Shown here: one piece after another, positions 31,798 to 41,047 of the stretch | Layout: each line of letters opens with the position of its first letter | How positions within the stretch are numbered: the stretch's first letter is position 1 | Origin: an uncultured Eubacteriales bacterium | GTDB taxonomy: Bacteria; Bacillota; Clostridia; Oscillospirales; Acutalibacteraceae | Direction: 5' to 3' | Length of the DNA: 64,000 nucleotides | Assembly (NCBI GenBank): GCA_934525065.1 | Contig: CAKSYX010000004.1 | Coordinates: 1-64,000 of the forward strand | Translations under genes and position numbers: made by a program | The notes under the pieces: model-generated | What the model saw: only the letters and a program-made list of their open reading frames with translations | Told to the model about the DNA's origin: nothing | The model's database searches: none

Positions 31798-33615
31798 TTA
31801 CTTTTTGAACTGCTGTTTCATTCTCTGCTCTTTTGAAAGGATAACCTTTCTGAGTCTGAGCGAAACGGGGGTGACCTCAAGAAGCTCATCGTCCTTGATG
31901 AATTCCATGCACTGCTCAAGGCTGAGAACGGTCGGCGGAACAAGTCTGAGCGCATCGTCCGAACCGGAAGCGCGGGTGTTGGTCAGGTGCTTCTGCTTGC
32001 AGACATTGCAAACAACGTCCTCGCTTTTTGCGCATTCGCCAACAATCATTCCCTCGTAAACCGGAACGCCCGGGCCGACAAAGAGACGGCCTCTGTCCTG
32101 AGTGTTGAAAAGTCCGTATCCGGTGGTCTCGCCGGTTTCGTGAACGACTATCGAACCTCTGTCTCTGGTCTGGATATCGCCCTTATACGGCTCATAGCCG
32201 GCGAAGAGCTGGTTCATGATTCCGTTGCCGTTGGTGTCGGTCATGAATTCGCTGCGGTAGCCGATGAGACCTCTTGCCGGAATTTTGAATTCAAGGTGGG
32301 TCGAGCCGCCGTCGCGCACGCCCATGTTTTCAAGCTCGCCCTTTCTTGAGCCGAGCTTTTCCATGACAGAGCCCACATACTGCTCCGGAACCTCAACGAT
32401 GAGAAGCTCCATCGGCTCCATGAGAACGCCGTTCTCTTTTTTCATGATTACCTTCGGGCGTGAGACCTGGAACTCATAGCCCTGGCGGCGCATCGTTTCA
32501 ATGAGAATGGAAAGGTGGAGCTCACCTCTGCCGCTGACCTTGAAGGTGTCTGTGGTGTCGGTCTCCTCAACGCGCATACTGACGTTGGTTTCAACCTCCT
32601 TGAAAAGGCGGTCGCGGATGTTTCTTGAGGTAACAAACTTGCCCTCCTGACCGGCAAAGGGGCTGTTGTTGACGATGAAGTTCATTGAAATTGTCGGCTC
32701 GTCAATTTTGACGAAGGGGAGCGGCTCAATGCATTCCGGGTCGCAGGCGGTTTCGCCGATGTTGAGGTCGGCAATTCCGGAAACGCAAACAAGGTCACCG
32801 AGCTTTGCTTCTTCAACCTCAACGCGCTTGAGCCCTTCAAATTGATAGAGCTTTGAAATTTTAACGTTTTCGCGTTCGCCGTCGGTTTTGCAGAGAATGA
32901 CCTGCTCGTTGCGCTTGATGTGTCCTCTTTCAACTCTGCCGACGCCGATTCTGCCGATGTAATCGTCATAGTCAAGGCTTGAAAAAAGGATTTGAAGCGG
33001 GCCTTCCATTTCGCCCTTCGGCGGTTCAATGTGCTCAAGGATTGCGTCAAAGAGAGGCCTCATGTCGCCCTCTCGAACGGAGCTGTCAAGTGAGGAATAG
33101 CCGTCCTTCGCTGAGGCATAGACCACGGGGAAGTCGAGCTGATCCTCGTCTGCGCCAAGCTCGATGAAAAGGTCGAGAACCTCGTCAATGACCTCAGCCG
33201 GTCTTGCGCCGGGACGGTCAATTTTGTTGACAACAACAACAACCTTCTTTTTGAGCCCGAGCGCTTTTTTGAGGACGAACCTCGTCTGCGGCATACAGCC
33301 TTCAAATGCGTCAACAAGCAAAAGCACACCGTCAACCATCATGAGGATACGCTCAACCTCACCGCCGAAATCGGCGTGGCCCGGGGTGTCAACAATATTG
33401 ATTTTAACGCCCTTATAGTGGACAGCCGTGTTCTTTGAAAGAATGGTGATTCCTCTTTCGCGTTCAAGGTCGTTCGAGTCCATAACGCGCTCTGCAACCT
33501 GCTCGTTTGCGCGGAAAATGCCGCTCTGTTTGAGCAGCTCGTCAACGAGGGTGGTTTTGCCGTGGTCAACGTGGGCAATAATCGCAACGTTTCTGATGTC
33601 CTGTCTGATGTCCAT
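31798..33615 (-). CDS. typA: Ribosome-associated translational GTPase TypA/BipA
   Basis: A 605-residue GTPase of the EF-G-like class, involved in 50S assembly and stress growth. G1 is AHVDHGKTTL (residues 14-23), G2 region RGITI, G3 VDTPGHADFGGE, G4 VVNKIDRPGA and G5 YASAKDG. The BipA-specific C-terminal part, GLIGYRSEFMTDTNGNGIMN, is complete. Length matches the family. AAGGTGAG precedes the ATG. The gene is monocistronic with its own promoter and terminator. Confidence 0.96.
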   Translation of the reverse strand: MDIRQDIRNVAIIAHVDHGKTTLVDELLKQSGIFRANEQVAERVMDSNDLERERGITILSKNTAVHYKGVKINIVDTPGHADFGGEVERILMMVDGVLLLVDAFEGCMPQTRFVLKKALGLKKKVVVVVNKIDRPGARPAEVIDEVLDLFIELGADEDQLDFPVVYASAKDGYSSLDSSVREGDMRPLFDAILEHIEPPKGEMEGPLQILFSSLDYDDYIGRIGVGRVERGHIKRNEQVILCKTDGERENVKISKLYQFEGLKRVEVEEAKLGDLVCVSGIADLNIGETACDPECIEPLPFVKIDEPTISMNFIVNNSPFAGQEGKFVTSRNIRDRLFKEVETNVSMRVEETDTTDTFKVSGRGELHLSILIETMRRQGYEFQVSRPKVIMKKENGVLMEPMELLIVEVPEQYVGSVMEKLGSRKGELENMGVRDGGSTHLEFKIPARGLIGYRSEFMTDTNGNGIMNQLFAGYEPYKGDIQTRDRGSIVVHETGETTGYGLFNTQDRGRLFVGPGVPVYEGMIVGECAKSEDVVCNVCKQKHLTNTRASGSDDALRLVPPTVLSLEQCMEFIKDDELLEVTPVSLRLRKVILSKEQRMKQQFKK

Positions 33616-33671
33616 AATCTCACCTTTTTTACATAAGCTTTTGTTTTACGTCGGTTTTTTCATAACAACCC

Positions 33672-33700
33672 ATTTTATCACGCTTTTCACGATAACGCAA
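33672..33700 (-). promoter_or_regulatory. Promoter of typA
   Basis: On the minus strand TTGCGT (33700-33695), 17 bp, TAAAAT (33677-33672). Confidence 0.6.
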
Positions 33701-33769
33701 GTTGAAATTGAACAAGAGCTGACCTGCCTTTTTGTGCAAATTAAACATATCATTAAAAAATAATTTTAA

Positions 33770-33798
33770 TTGACAGATGGCGGTTATTATTGTATAAT
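33770..33798 (+). promoter_or_regulatory. Strong promoter of the aminotransferase gene
   Basis: Perfect TTGACA, 17 bp, perfect TATAAT. Consensus sequence suggests high basal expression. Confidence 0.85.
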
Positions 33799-33875
33799 GA
33801 CTGAGTATCGGTGAGCAACCGCTCACCTTCCCCGCTTTTTATGGAGTACAAATATATTTCAGGAGGTCTGATCTC

Positions 33876-35354
33876 ATGGACACAAGATTTGCAATCACCG
33901 ATTACGTTGACGCAAAAGCCGTTACCGAAAAGCTTGATAACCTCATCCGTCAGCCGATTTATTCAATCACCCCCGAGGCCCTTGCCGCGTATGAAAATGA
34001 CTACTTTGAAAAGAAGTGCCAAAAGTCAAAGGCAATGATTGACGAAGCAAAGCAGATTATCCCCGGCGGCGTTCAGCATAACCTCGCTTTCAACTATCCG
34101 TTCCCCCTCGTTTTCACAAAGGCGGACGGCGCAAAGCTTTATGACATTGACGGAAACGAGTACTACGACTTCCTTCAGGCAGGCGGCCCGACCGTCCTCG
34201 GCTCAAACCCGAAGGTCGTCAGAGATCAGGTTATCGACCTGCTCAACACCTGCGGCCCGTCAACCGGCCTTTTCCACGAGTTTGAATATAAGCTTGCGAA
34301 AAAGATTTCCGACTCCGTTCCCACCGTTGATATGTTCCGTATGCTCGGCTCGGGCACCGAGGCCTGCATGGTTGCCTGCCGCGTTGCAAGGCTTGCAACA
34401 AAGAAAAAGTACATAATCAAAATGGGCGGCGCATACCACGGCTGGTCAGATCAGCTCGGCTACGGTATCCGTATTCCCGGAACAAAGTTCACCCAGGCTC
34501 ACGGCGTTCCCATCCGTCTCATGAGAGATACTCAGGAATTCTTCCCGAACGACCTTGAAGACCTTGAAAGAAAGCTGCGCAGAAATCAGCTTTGCGGCGG
34601 AACCGCAGCTGTTTTCATTGAGCCGGTAGGTCCCGAAAGCGGAACAAGACCTCTTTCAAAGGAATTTAACAAGGGCGTTGAAAGACTCTGCCGCAAGTAC
34701 GGCGCACTGCTCATCTTCGATGAGGTCGTCACCGGCTTCAGAATCGGAATGTCCTGCGCTCAGGGCTACTTCGGCGTTGAACCCGACCTCACCATCTTCG
34801 GCAAGGTCATCGCCGGCGGATATCCCGGAGCAGGCGGAATCGGCGGCAAGAGAGAATATATGAAATACATGGGCGCAGGCCTTGACGGCGCGCAGAAGGT
34901 TAAGAAGGCTTTCTGCGGCGGAACAATGGCTGCAACCCCGATCTCCTGCTGCGCAGGCTATTACACCCTTGAAGAAATCGACAAGCAGAACGCCTGCCGG
35001 AAGGCCGGCCTCATGGGCGACAGAATCACCAAGGGTCTCAACACAATAATTGACAAGTATAACCTTCCGTTCGTTGCTTTCAACCAGGGCTCAATCTGCC
35101 ACATGGAAACCGTCGGAACAATGCACTTTGCAATTGACTGGTGCAAGCCGTGGACAATTCCGGCCGTCCTCAAGGAGACCGACATCCGCAAGAAGGAAAT
35201 GACCCACATGGGCGCAGCCTACATGGCTGAAGGTCTTGTTACACTCGCAGGCTCAAGACTTTACACCTCCGCAGCGTACACCGAAGAGATGATTGACGAT
35301 GCACTCTCACGCTTCGACAGAGTATTCTCACACGTTGCTGTTAAAAAAGACTGA
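33876..35354 (+). CDS. Class III PLP aminotransferase (glutamate-1-semialdehyde aminomutase-like)
   Basis: A 492-residue PLP enzyme. GGVQHNLAFNYPFPLVFTKADGAKLYDIDGNEYYDFLQA opens the family core, LGSGTEACMVACRVAR binds the cofactor phosphate, and LLIFDEVVTGFRIG carries the PLP-binding Asp. FGKVIAGGYPGAG carries the Schiff-base Lys. It is about 60 residues longer than HemL, and no haem genes are near, so tetrapyrrole synthesis is doubtful. A double aldolase-like gene follows 60 bp later. AGGAGG precedes the ATG. Confidence 0.88.
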   Translation: MDTRFAITDYVDAKAVTEKLDNLIRQPIYSITPEALAAYENDYFEKKCQKSKAMIDEAKQIIPGGVQHNLAFNYPFPLVFTKADGAKLYDIDGNEYYDFLQAGGPTVLGSNPKVVRDQVIDLLNTCGPSTGLFHEFEYKLAKKISDSVPTVDMFRMLGSGTEACMVACRVARLATKKKYIIKMGGAYHGWSDQLGYGIRIPGTKFTQAHGVPIRLMRDTQEFFPNDLEDLERKLRRNQLCGGTAAVFIEPVGPESGTRPLSKEFNKGVERLCRKYGALLIFDEVVTGFRIGMSCAQGYFGVEPDLTIFGKVIAGGYPGAGGIGGKREYMKYMGAGLDGAQKVKKAFCGGTMAATPISCCAGYYTLEEIDKQNACRKAGLMGDRITKGLNTIIDKYNLPFVAFNQGSICHMETVGTMHFAIDWCKPWTIPAVLKETDIRKKEMTHMGAAYMAEGLVTLAGSRLYTSAAYTEEMIDDALSRFDRVFSHVAVKKD

Positions 35355-35365
35355 TAACAAAAAGC

Positions 35366-35392
35366 AAAAGGGCAGACTTGTTCTGCCCTTTT
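35366..35392 (+). terminator. Terminator after the aminotransferase gene
   Basis: AAAAGGGCAG and CTGCCCTTTT pair perfectly. It precedes the aldolase-like gene by about 20 bp, so read-through would be needed for co-transcription. Confidence 0.75.
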
Positions 35393-35414
35393 GAAGAATT
35401 TGAGAGGTTACTGT

Positions 35415-36629
35415 ATGGAACTTATTCAGGCAAAGCAAATTGTTATTGAAGCAGGAAAAAAGCTTGTTTCAACCGGCCTTATCGCAAGAACATGGGGCAA
35501 TGTCAGCTGCAGAATCGACAACGAAAGCTTCGTTATTACTCCCAGCGGAAAAGCCTATGAAACGCTTACGCCGGACGACATCGTTCTCGTTAAGCTCGCC
35601 GACCTTTCCTATGACGGCAACGTCAAGCCCTCAAGCGAAAAGGGAATCCACGCTCAGTGCTACCTTCTTCGCCCGGATTGCAATTTTGTTATTCATACCC
35701 ATCAGGTCAACGCGTCAATAGTCAGTGCGCTCGGCTGTGACATCAACAACATCACAGGCGAAAGCCGCGAAATTATCGGCGATAACATTCCTGTTGCCGC
35801 CTACGGACTTCCCGGAACGGGAAAGCTGCGCAAGGGCGTTGTGGGTGCTCTGCTTCGTTCGGATTCAAAGGCCGCGATTATGAAGCACCACGGAGCCGTT
35901 TGTCTCGGCTCAGACTATGACGAAGCGTTTAAAATCGCTTCGGAGGTTGAAAAGGTCTGCCGGAGATATCTTTTTGAAAAGTATTCCTCGGCCGCAGGCA
36001 AGACCGCCGAAAGCTTCAAGGATCTTTGCGATTACGTCAGTGAGCTCAAAAAGCGTGCCGACGCTCCGGCGTTCCCCGTTGTTCCCTATGACAGCACAAG
36101 GAACGGCAACGTTGTTGTTATGAGAGACAAGGACGGAAACGAAAAGTATACCCTTGCGCTCAAGACCGAAAGCGTCATTCTCGGCTCAGATTATCCGTCC
36201 GAGGCCGATATGCACCTTGCCGTATATAAAAAGCGTGATGACATCAACTGCATTATTCATTCTGAAAAGGATGAAGTTGTTGCCGCTTCAAAGACCGCAA
36301 AGGTTCTGCGTCCGCTGCTTGACGATTTTGCTCAGATTGCCGGCGCAACAGTCAGAAACGCCGAGTTCAATCCGAACGATACCCTCAAAAGCGCAAAGCG
36401 CGTTGTTAAGGCACTCGGAAGGCACAGAACCGCCGCTCTCATCAAGGACAACGGCGCAATCTGCTGCGGAGCTTCTCCCGACGAGGCCGAAGCGAGCGAA
36501 ACGGTCACTGCCAAAAACTGCAAGGCCTATGTTGCCGCTTCGATGTGCTCAAAGCCGAAATATATCGGCAGACTTGACAGCATTCTTATGAATACCGTTT
36601 ACAGACTGAAGTATTCTAAGCAGAAATAA
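35415..36629 (+). CDS. Tandem class II aldolase/adducin-domain protein, second domain degenerate
   Basis: A 404-residue protein with two class II aldolase (fuculose-phosphate aldolase-like) domains. Domain 1 (residues 1-200) keeps the zinc ligands: HTH in FVIHTHQVN, His in MKHHGAVCLG, and the catalytic Glu in SSEKGIHAQ. Domain 2 (about 235-395) keeps the fold (EADMHLAVYKKR, GAICCG) but HTH becomes HSE and the later His becomes Asn, so it is probably non-catalytic. ATG 35415 follows GAGAGG. The substrate is unknown; the neighbour suggests an amino-sugar or amino-acid aldehyde route. Confidence 0.82.
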   Translation: MELIQAKQIVIEAGKKLVSTGLIARTWGNVSCRIDNESFVITPSGKAYETLTPDDIVLVKLADLSYDGNVKPSSEKGIHAQCYLLRPDCNFVIHTHQVNASIVSALGCDINNITGESREIIGDNIPVAAYGLPGTGKLRKGVVGALLRSDSKAAIMKHHGAVCLGSDYDEAFKIASEVEKVCRRYLFEKYSSAAGKTAESFKDLCDYVSELKKRADAPAFPVVPYDSTRNGNVVVMRDKDGNEKYTLALKTESVILGSDYPSEADMHLAVYKKRDDINCIIHSEKDEVVAASKTAKVLRPLLDDFAQIAGATVRNAEFNPNDTLKSAKRVVKALGRHRTAALIKDNGAICCGASPDEAEASETVTAKNCKAYVAASMCSKPKYIGRLDSILMNTVYRLKYSKQK

Positions 36630-36650
36630 CAGAGAAACATCAAATTTAAA

Positions 36651-36872
36651 GGGGCTGTCGCATTTAGATGCAGAAAGCGTTTTCTTTGCCCCGAAGCTGT
36701 ATGTAGATACCGCGAGAGGGCAAAAAAACGCTTAAAAGAGCAAAATTATTTTCAATATCGACAAGAAACAAAGACTATATTTTATATAGAGCTCTAATTT
36801 TGACAAGCCTCGTGAAATATAGTCTTTTGCTTTTCGTTTTGCTCTTTGGTCTGCGCTAAATGCGACAGCCCC
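36651..36872. repeat. MITE-like repeat, copy 3 (complete)
   Basis: A 222-bp non-coding element with perfect 17-bp terminal inverted repeats, GGGGCTGTCGCATTTAG at 36651 and its complement ending at 36872. The interior matches copies 1 and 2, with the hairpin arms AAAGACTATATTT and AAATATAGTCTTT. No clear target-site duplication is visible. It fills most of the gap between the aldolase-like gene and the beta-galactosidase gene. Confidence 0.9.
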
Positions 36873-36903
36873 TTTTTATATCGGCTTACAGGCTGATTTT
36901 GTC

Positions 36904-36932
36904 TTGACAATAAATCTCTTCTCTTGTAAAAT
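36904..36932 (+). promoter_or_regulatory. Promoter of the beta-galactosidase gene
   Basis: Perfect TTGACA, 17 bp, TAAAAT, immediately after MITE copy 3. Confidence 0.75.
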
Positions 36933-36976
36933 CAAAGGGAACAATATTTGCAGCGTTGCTGCGGAAAGGACTAACC

Positions 36977-39900
36977 ATGAAATATATTTGGGAAGATCCG
37001 AGGATTATTTTTGAAAACAAACAACCCGGCCATGTGATAGCCTTGCCTTACGGCACAGCAGAGGCCGCAACGGCGAGGAAGACTTCGCCCTTTAAAATCT
37101 CCTTGAACGGCGAATGGAAGTTCCTTTGGGAAAAGGGCATAGCGGAAGCACCGCTCGGCACAACGGACGCAGATTTTGACGATTCCGCGTGGGAAAACAT
37201 CACCGTTCCCGGCGTCTGGCAGCTTCAGAAGGATTACACAAAGCCGTATTATTACGCAAACTCCTATCCCAACTGCATCAGCACCGACAAAAAGAAAATT
37301 CCCTGCATTGACCACGCGGCGCAGGAGATCGGCGTACACAGAACCACGTTCAACCTTCCGAAGGAATGGCTGGGCCGGGAAACGTTCCTCTTCTTCGGCG
37401 CGGCAAAAGCCGGCCTTGAGGTTTTTGTCAACGGAAAGCGTGTCGGCTATTCGCAAGGCTCGAACACTCCGCACGAATTTGATGTGACGGAATTTGTTCA
37501 TGAGGGCGAAAACCAGCTCACCGCCGTGGTTTACCGCTATACCGACGGAACATACCTTGAGGATCAGGATATGTGGTTCTTCTCCGGTATCTACCGTGAG
37601 GTATATCTTTACAGCGAACCGAAGGTCTGTCTTCGCGATATCTATGTCACAACCGACCTTGTGAATAACTACACCGACGCGGACCTGACGGTTGAAATGT
37701 TCATCAATGATTATTCCGATGCGGGCAAAATTACCGAAATTGCCGCCGTGCTTCTCAAGGACGGCAAGGATACTGCAATCGGCAGCAGTGAGCTTATCAC
37801 CCGTTCGGGCGAAAACAAGCTCCTTTTCAAAAAGCATATCAAAGCACCTGCCCTTTGGTCGAGCGAAAAGCCCTCGCTTTATACACTACTTTTCAAAATC
37901 ACCTGCCAAAATGAGGTGACCTTCAAGGCGCTGAGAATCGGCTTCAAGCAGGTTGAAATTCAGGGCGAAAAAATTCTTGTCAACGGTCAGCCGCTTCTCA
38001 TCCGCGGCGTCAACCGCCATGACTATGACCCCGACTACGGCTGGGCGGTGCCGGCGGAAAGATATATTCAGGATCTTAACATCATGAAGCGCGCCAACAT
38101 CAACGCAATCAGAACCAGTCACTACCCGAACGATCCTCAGTTTTATGATCTTTGCGATGAATACGGCTTCTGGGTCATGGATGAATGCGACCTTGAGACC
38201 CACGGTGTCCGCAGAAAAGGCGTTCCCGGCGATAATCTCATGTGGACGCACGCAGTAGTTGACAGAATGGAAAGAATGGTTCTGCGCGACCGTAACCACC
38301 CCTGCGTTTTCATGTGGAGTCTCGGCAATGAGTCCGGCGACGGAAGCAACTTCCTTCGCATGAAGGAGGCCGCAATGCGCCTTGACAGAACAAGACAGTT
38401 CCATTATGAAGGAGATTTCGACTTCACCAAGAGCGACGTCATCAGCCGTATGTATCCGAGCGAAAAGGACTTTGAAAAGCTCGGAAAGCGCGAGCCGATT
38501 ACCATAAGCGCGTTTGACAACATTGCAAATGCCCTTGCGGCGGACAACAAGCCGATTGCAAAAGAGCTTTATACAAAGCCTGTTGTTCTTTGCGAATATG
38601 CTCATGCGATGGAAAACAGTCTCGGCAATTTCCGGGAATACATGGATGCGTTTGAAAAATATGAAAACCTTGCCGGTGGCTTTATCTGGGACTTTGTTGA
38701 CCAGGCTATTCATAAAAAAGACGCCGACGGAAACGACATCTGGCTTTACGGAACGGATTACAACGAAAAGGACGGCTGGTATCTTCCGCCGTATAATACC
38801 TGCGCAATCACGGGCAGCAACACCTATTTCAACGCCAACGGAATAATTGCCGCAGACAGAACGCTGCACCCGTCAATTTATGAGGTCAAAAAGGTCTATG
38901 CCGAAATGAAGGTTGAAAAGAAGGACGGCGAGGCTGACACCTACACCGTCAAAAACAAGCAGCTCTTCTCCGATCTTTCCGCCTTTGACCTTTGCTATAC
39001 CGTTCTGAACGACGGAAAGGAAATTCTCAACGGAAAAGTTCCGAAGGAGGAGTATGAAAACCTTGCTCCGCTTTCTCAAAAGGATTTTACGCTGAAAATT
39101 GATATTCCCGAAGAAGCAAAGGGCGAAATCATTATTGTTTTCTCCTTCCTCAGAAGAGAAGCAACAAGGTTCTGCGAAAAAGGCTATGAGCAGACGTTCG
39201 ATCAGTATATTCTTCGCGCCGCTTTGCCGAAGGAGGAAAAGAAAGACGAAGGCAAGGTCAGGATTGAGGGAACGGAAAAACGCTTCACCGTCACCGGAGA
39301 GGGCTTTGTATACACCTTTGAAAACGGCCAGCTCGCTTCGGTCAGAAAGGGCGAACGCGAATATCTTATAAAGCCCTTCAGCCCGAATTTCTACCGTCCG
39401 CTGACAGATAACGATATCGACTACCTGAACTTTACTCCGCCGCTTATTTTTGCAAATCCGCTCTATCAGTGGAGACGCTCAACCGCAGCGGCAAAAAGCA
39501 GAGCGGCCTTTGTTCACCAATACAACCACGGCGCTTTTGTTGAAACGCATATCACCGCTTTCGGTATGAAAAACGTCAGGATTTTCTATACCGTTCATCC
39601 TGACGGAAGAATCAGCGTTTCCTATGAAGGCAAGGCAATGATGGATATGCTGCGCTTCGGTTTGCAGCTGAGACTTGACGGCGGCTTTGACCGCGTGAAG
39701 TGGTACGGCAGAGGACCGCAGGAGACTTATTGCGACAGGAAGACCGGCGGAAAGTTCGGAATTTATGAGATGAAGGTTTCCGAGCTTGAGCACAGATACA
39801 TGAGACCGCAGGAAAACGGCCAGCGCACCGACGTCCGTTCGCTTGAGTTCATGAATGAAGAGGGCAATGCCCTTCGCTTCACCGCAAAGGGAGAAGCTCC

Positions 39901-40114
39901 GTTCTGCTTCGGCGCGTTGAGGTTCTCGCTTGAGGACCTTGATAAGGCCGAGCACGGCTATGACCTTCACGATTGCGGCTTCACCAACGTTACGATTGAC
40001 CTTATGCAGCGAGGAGTTGGCGGAGACGCCCCGGGAAGTGCCTGCCTGCATGAGCCTTATATCATGCACAAGGGCAAAACCTATAAGCTTGAATTTGACA
40101 TTGAGGTCAAATAA
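36977..40114 (+). CDS. lacZ: Beta-galactosidase, glycoside hydrolase family 2
   Basis: A 1045-residue enzyme with no signal peptide, so cytoplasmic. GH2 sugar-binding domain (NGEWKFLWEKGI... YSQGSNTPHEFDVTEFV), Ig-like domain, TIM barrel with acid/base Glu452 in SLGNESGDGSN and nucleophile Glu540 in LCEYAHAMENSLGN, then the Bgal small-chain beta-sandwich (VKWYGRGPQETYCDRKTGG). Length and order match LacZ; the usual H-A-M-G-N-S reads H-A-M-E-N-S, placing Glu where Gly is common. ATG 36977 follows GGAAAGG. It hydrolyses lactose or other beta-galactosides. No permease is adjacent. Confidence 0.94.
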   Translation: MKYIWEDPRIIFENKQPGHVIALPYGTAEAATARKTSPFKISLNGEWKFLWEKGIAEAPLGTTDADFDDSAWENITVPGVWQLQKDYTKPYYYANSYPNCISTDKKKIPCIDHAAQEIGVHRTTFNLPKEWLGRETFLFFGAAKAGLEVFVNGKRVGYSQGSNTPHEFDVTEFVHEGENQLTAVVYRYTDGTYLEDQDMWFFSGIYREVYLYSEPKVCLRDIYVTTDLVNNYTDADLTVEMFINDYSDAGKITEIAAVLLKDGKDTAIGSSELITRSGENKLLFKKHIKAPALWSSEKPSLYTLLFKITCQNEVTFKALRIGFKQVEIQGEKILVNGQPLLIRGVNRHDYDPDYGWAVPAERYIQDLNIMKRANINAIRTSHYPNDPQFYDLCDEYGFWVMDECDLETHGVRRKGVPGDNLMWTHAVVDRMERMVLRDRNHPCVFMWSLGNESGDGSNFLRMKEAAMRLDRTRQFHYEGDFDFTKSDVISRMYPSEKDFEKLGKREPITISAFDNIANALAADNKPIAKELYTKPVVLCEYAHAMENSLGNFREYMDAFEKYENLAGGFIWDFVDQAIHKKDADGNDIWLYGTDYNEKDGWYLPPYNTCAITGSNTYFNANGIIAADRTLHPSIYEVKKVYAEMKVEKKDGEADTYTVKNKQLFSDLSAFDLCYTVLNDGKEILNGKVPKEEYENLAPLSQKDFTLKIDIPEEAKGEIIIVFSFLRREATRFCEKGYEQTFDQYILRAALPKEEKKDEGKVRIEGTEKRFTVTGEGFVYTFENGQLASVRKGEREYLIKPFSPNFYRPLTDNDIDYLNFTPPLIFANPLYQWRRSTAAAKSRAAFVHQYNHGAFVETHITAFGMKNVRIFYTVHPDGRISVSYEGKAMMDMLRFGLQLRLDGGFDRVKWYGRGPQETYCDRKTGGKFGIYEMKVSELEHRYMRPQENGQRTDVRSLEFMNEEGNALRFTAKGEAPFCFGALRFSLEDLDKAEHGYDLHDCGFTNVTIDLMQRGVGGDAPGSACLHEPYIMHKGKTYKLEFDIEVK

Positions 40115-40116
40115 TT

Positions 40117-40162
40117 TGAAAAAAGGGCGGTGACTGCATTTGCAGTCACCGCCCTTTTTTTT
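40117..40162. terminator. Bidirectional terminator between lacZ and the small DUF6440-like gene
   Basis: AAAAAAGGGCGGTGACTGCA and TGCAGTCACCGCCCTTTTTT form a long perfect stem with a two-base loop, flanked by A and T runs. Confidence 0.92.
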
Positions 40163-40346
40163 ATTCCTCAATCGGCAGCGGAGAAACTACCGGCTTTCCG
40201 TCTGCGCCGAGGAGCGGTGCAAGGCCGCCCGAGTAGCCGGAAAAATGATAGAAATAGTTGACACCTGTTTCGCGGTCAACCCAGATTTCCGAGCCTTCAA
40301 GTGTTCCCTGTGAGTAAATTTTAACAAATCTCTGTTCCTTTTTCAT
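40161..40346 (-). CDS. Small DUF6440-like protein
   Basis: A 61-residue soluble protein: RFVKIYSQGTLEGSEIWVDRETGVNYFYHFSGYSGGLAPLLGADGKPVV. This matches the small DUF6440 family of Firmicutes as I remember it, which has no known function. ATG 40346 is preceded by GGAGG at 8 bp; a longer frame starts at 40382 and is less likely. Confidence 0.75.
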   Translation of the reverse strand: MKKEQRFVKIYSQGTLEGSEIWVDRETGVNYFYHFSGYSGGLAPLLGADGKPVVSPLPIEE

Positions 40347-40406
40347 GAGAGCTTCCTCCTTCTTTTTTGAAGAGCATAGCATAACATTTTTCTTTTTTCA
40401 AGAAGC

Positions 40407-41027
40407 TTACGTGTTTTTCATCACAACCGAGCCGAGACATTCGCCGACGTGCTCGCAGGCATCGGCACATTCCTCAAGGCATTCAAAAATCTTTCGCCAC
40501 GAAATTGTTTCAAGAACATCTCCGTGCTCCTCCGTAAGGGAGCGCATTGACCGCAAAAAGAGCTTGTCGCATTCCTCTTCAACGGTGTTCAGCTCGATAA
40601 CCAGCTGAGGAAGCCTTTTTGAACGCTTGAAAGAGGAAAACTGCGCCATTGCTTCTTCAATCAGGCCGCAGGCGGAAACAAGCTTTTTTGAAAACTCAAC
40701 TGCGTCTGCCCGAACAGAACGGATGTCATAGATATAGAACTTCTGAATAATTTCCTCAAGGCAGTCCGTAACATCGTCAAGCTTGTGGCTGAGAAGGTCA
40801 AGATCCTCGCGGTCAATGGGCGTGACGAAGGCCTTTGTGAGCGCAGCACCCATTTCATGCTTCTTTTTGTCTGCGCTGTGTTCGAGCGCGTGCATCTCTT
40901 CAAGCATCTGCGTGATTTTTTGAGGGTCATACTCCTTGAGACAGCTGACAAGATACTCCGCCGCCCGTTTTGTAATTTCGGCTGTCTGAGAAAAATTGTC
41001 AAAGAAAAATTTGTCGCCTTTTGCCAT
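40407..41027 (-). CDS. DUF47/PhoU-like Pit accessory protein
   Basis: A 206-residue helical protein of the DUF47 (Pit accessory, PhoU-like) family. TAEITKRAAEYLVSCLKEY, ALEHSADKKKHEMGAALTKAFVTPIDREDLDLLSHKLDDVTD is the family core, with E-x-x-x-D metal-type motifs. It is encoded 20 bp after the Pit transporter gene, the standard pairing, and is thought to regulate phosphate flux through it. Confidence 0.92.
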   Translation of the reverse strand: MAKGDKFFFDNFSQTAEITKRAAEYLVSCLKEYDPQKITQMLEEMHALEHSADKKKHEMGAALTKAFVTPIDREDLDLLSHKLDDVTDCLEEIIQKFYIYDIRSVRADAVEFSKKLVSACGLIEEAMAQFSSFKRSKRLPQLVIELNTVEEECDKLFLRSMRSLTEEHGDVLETISWRKIFECLEECADACEHVGECLGSVVMKNT

Positions 41028-41047
41028 TTTATATTGCCCCTTTCAGC

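Noticed and set aside
33876..35354. Naming the aminotransferase hemL
   Set aside because: It is about 60 residues longer than HemL, lacks haem-pathway neighbours and is paired with an aldolase-like gene.
36640..36885. Target-site duplication around MITE copy 3
   Set aside because: The flanks are A/T-rich (TTTAAA and TTTTTA) but not identical, so no duplication can be called.
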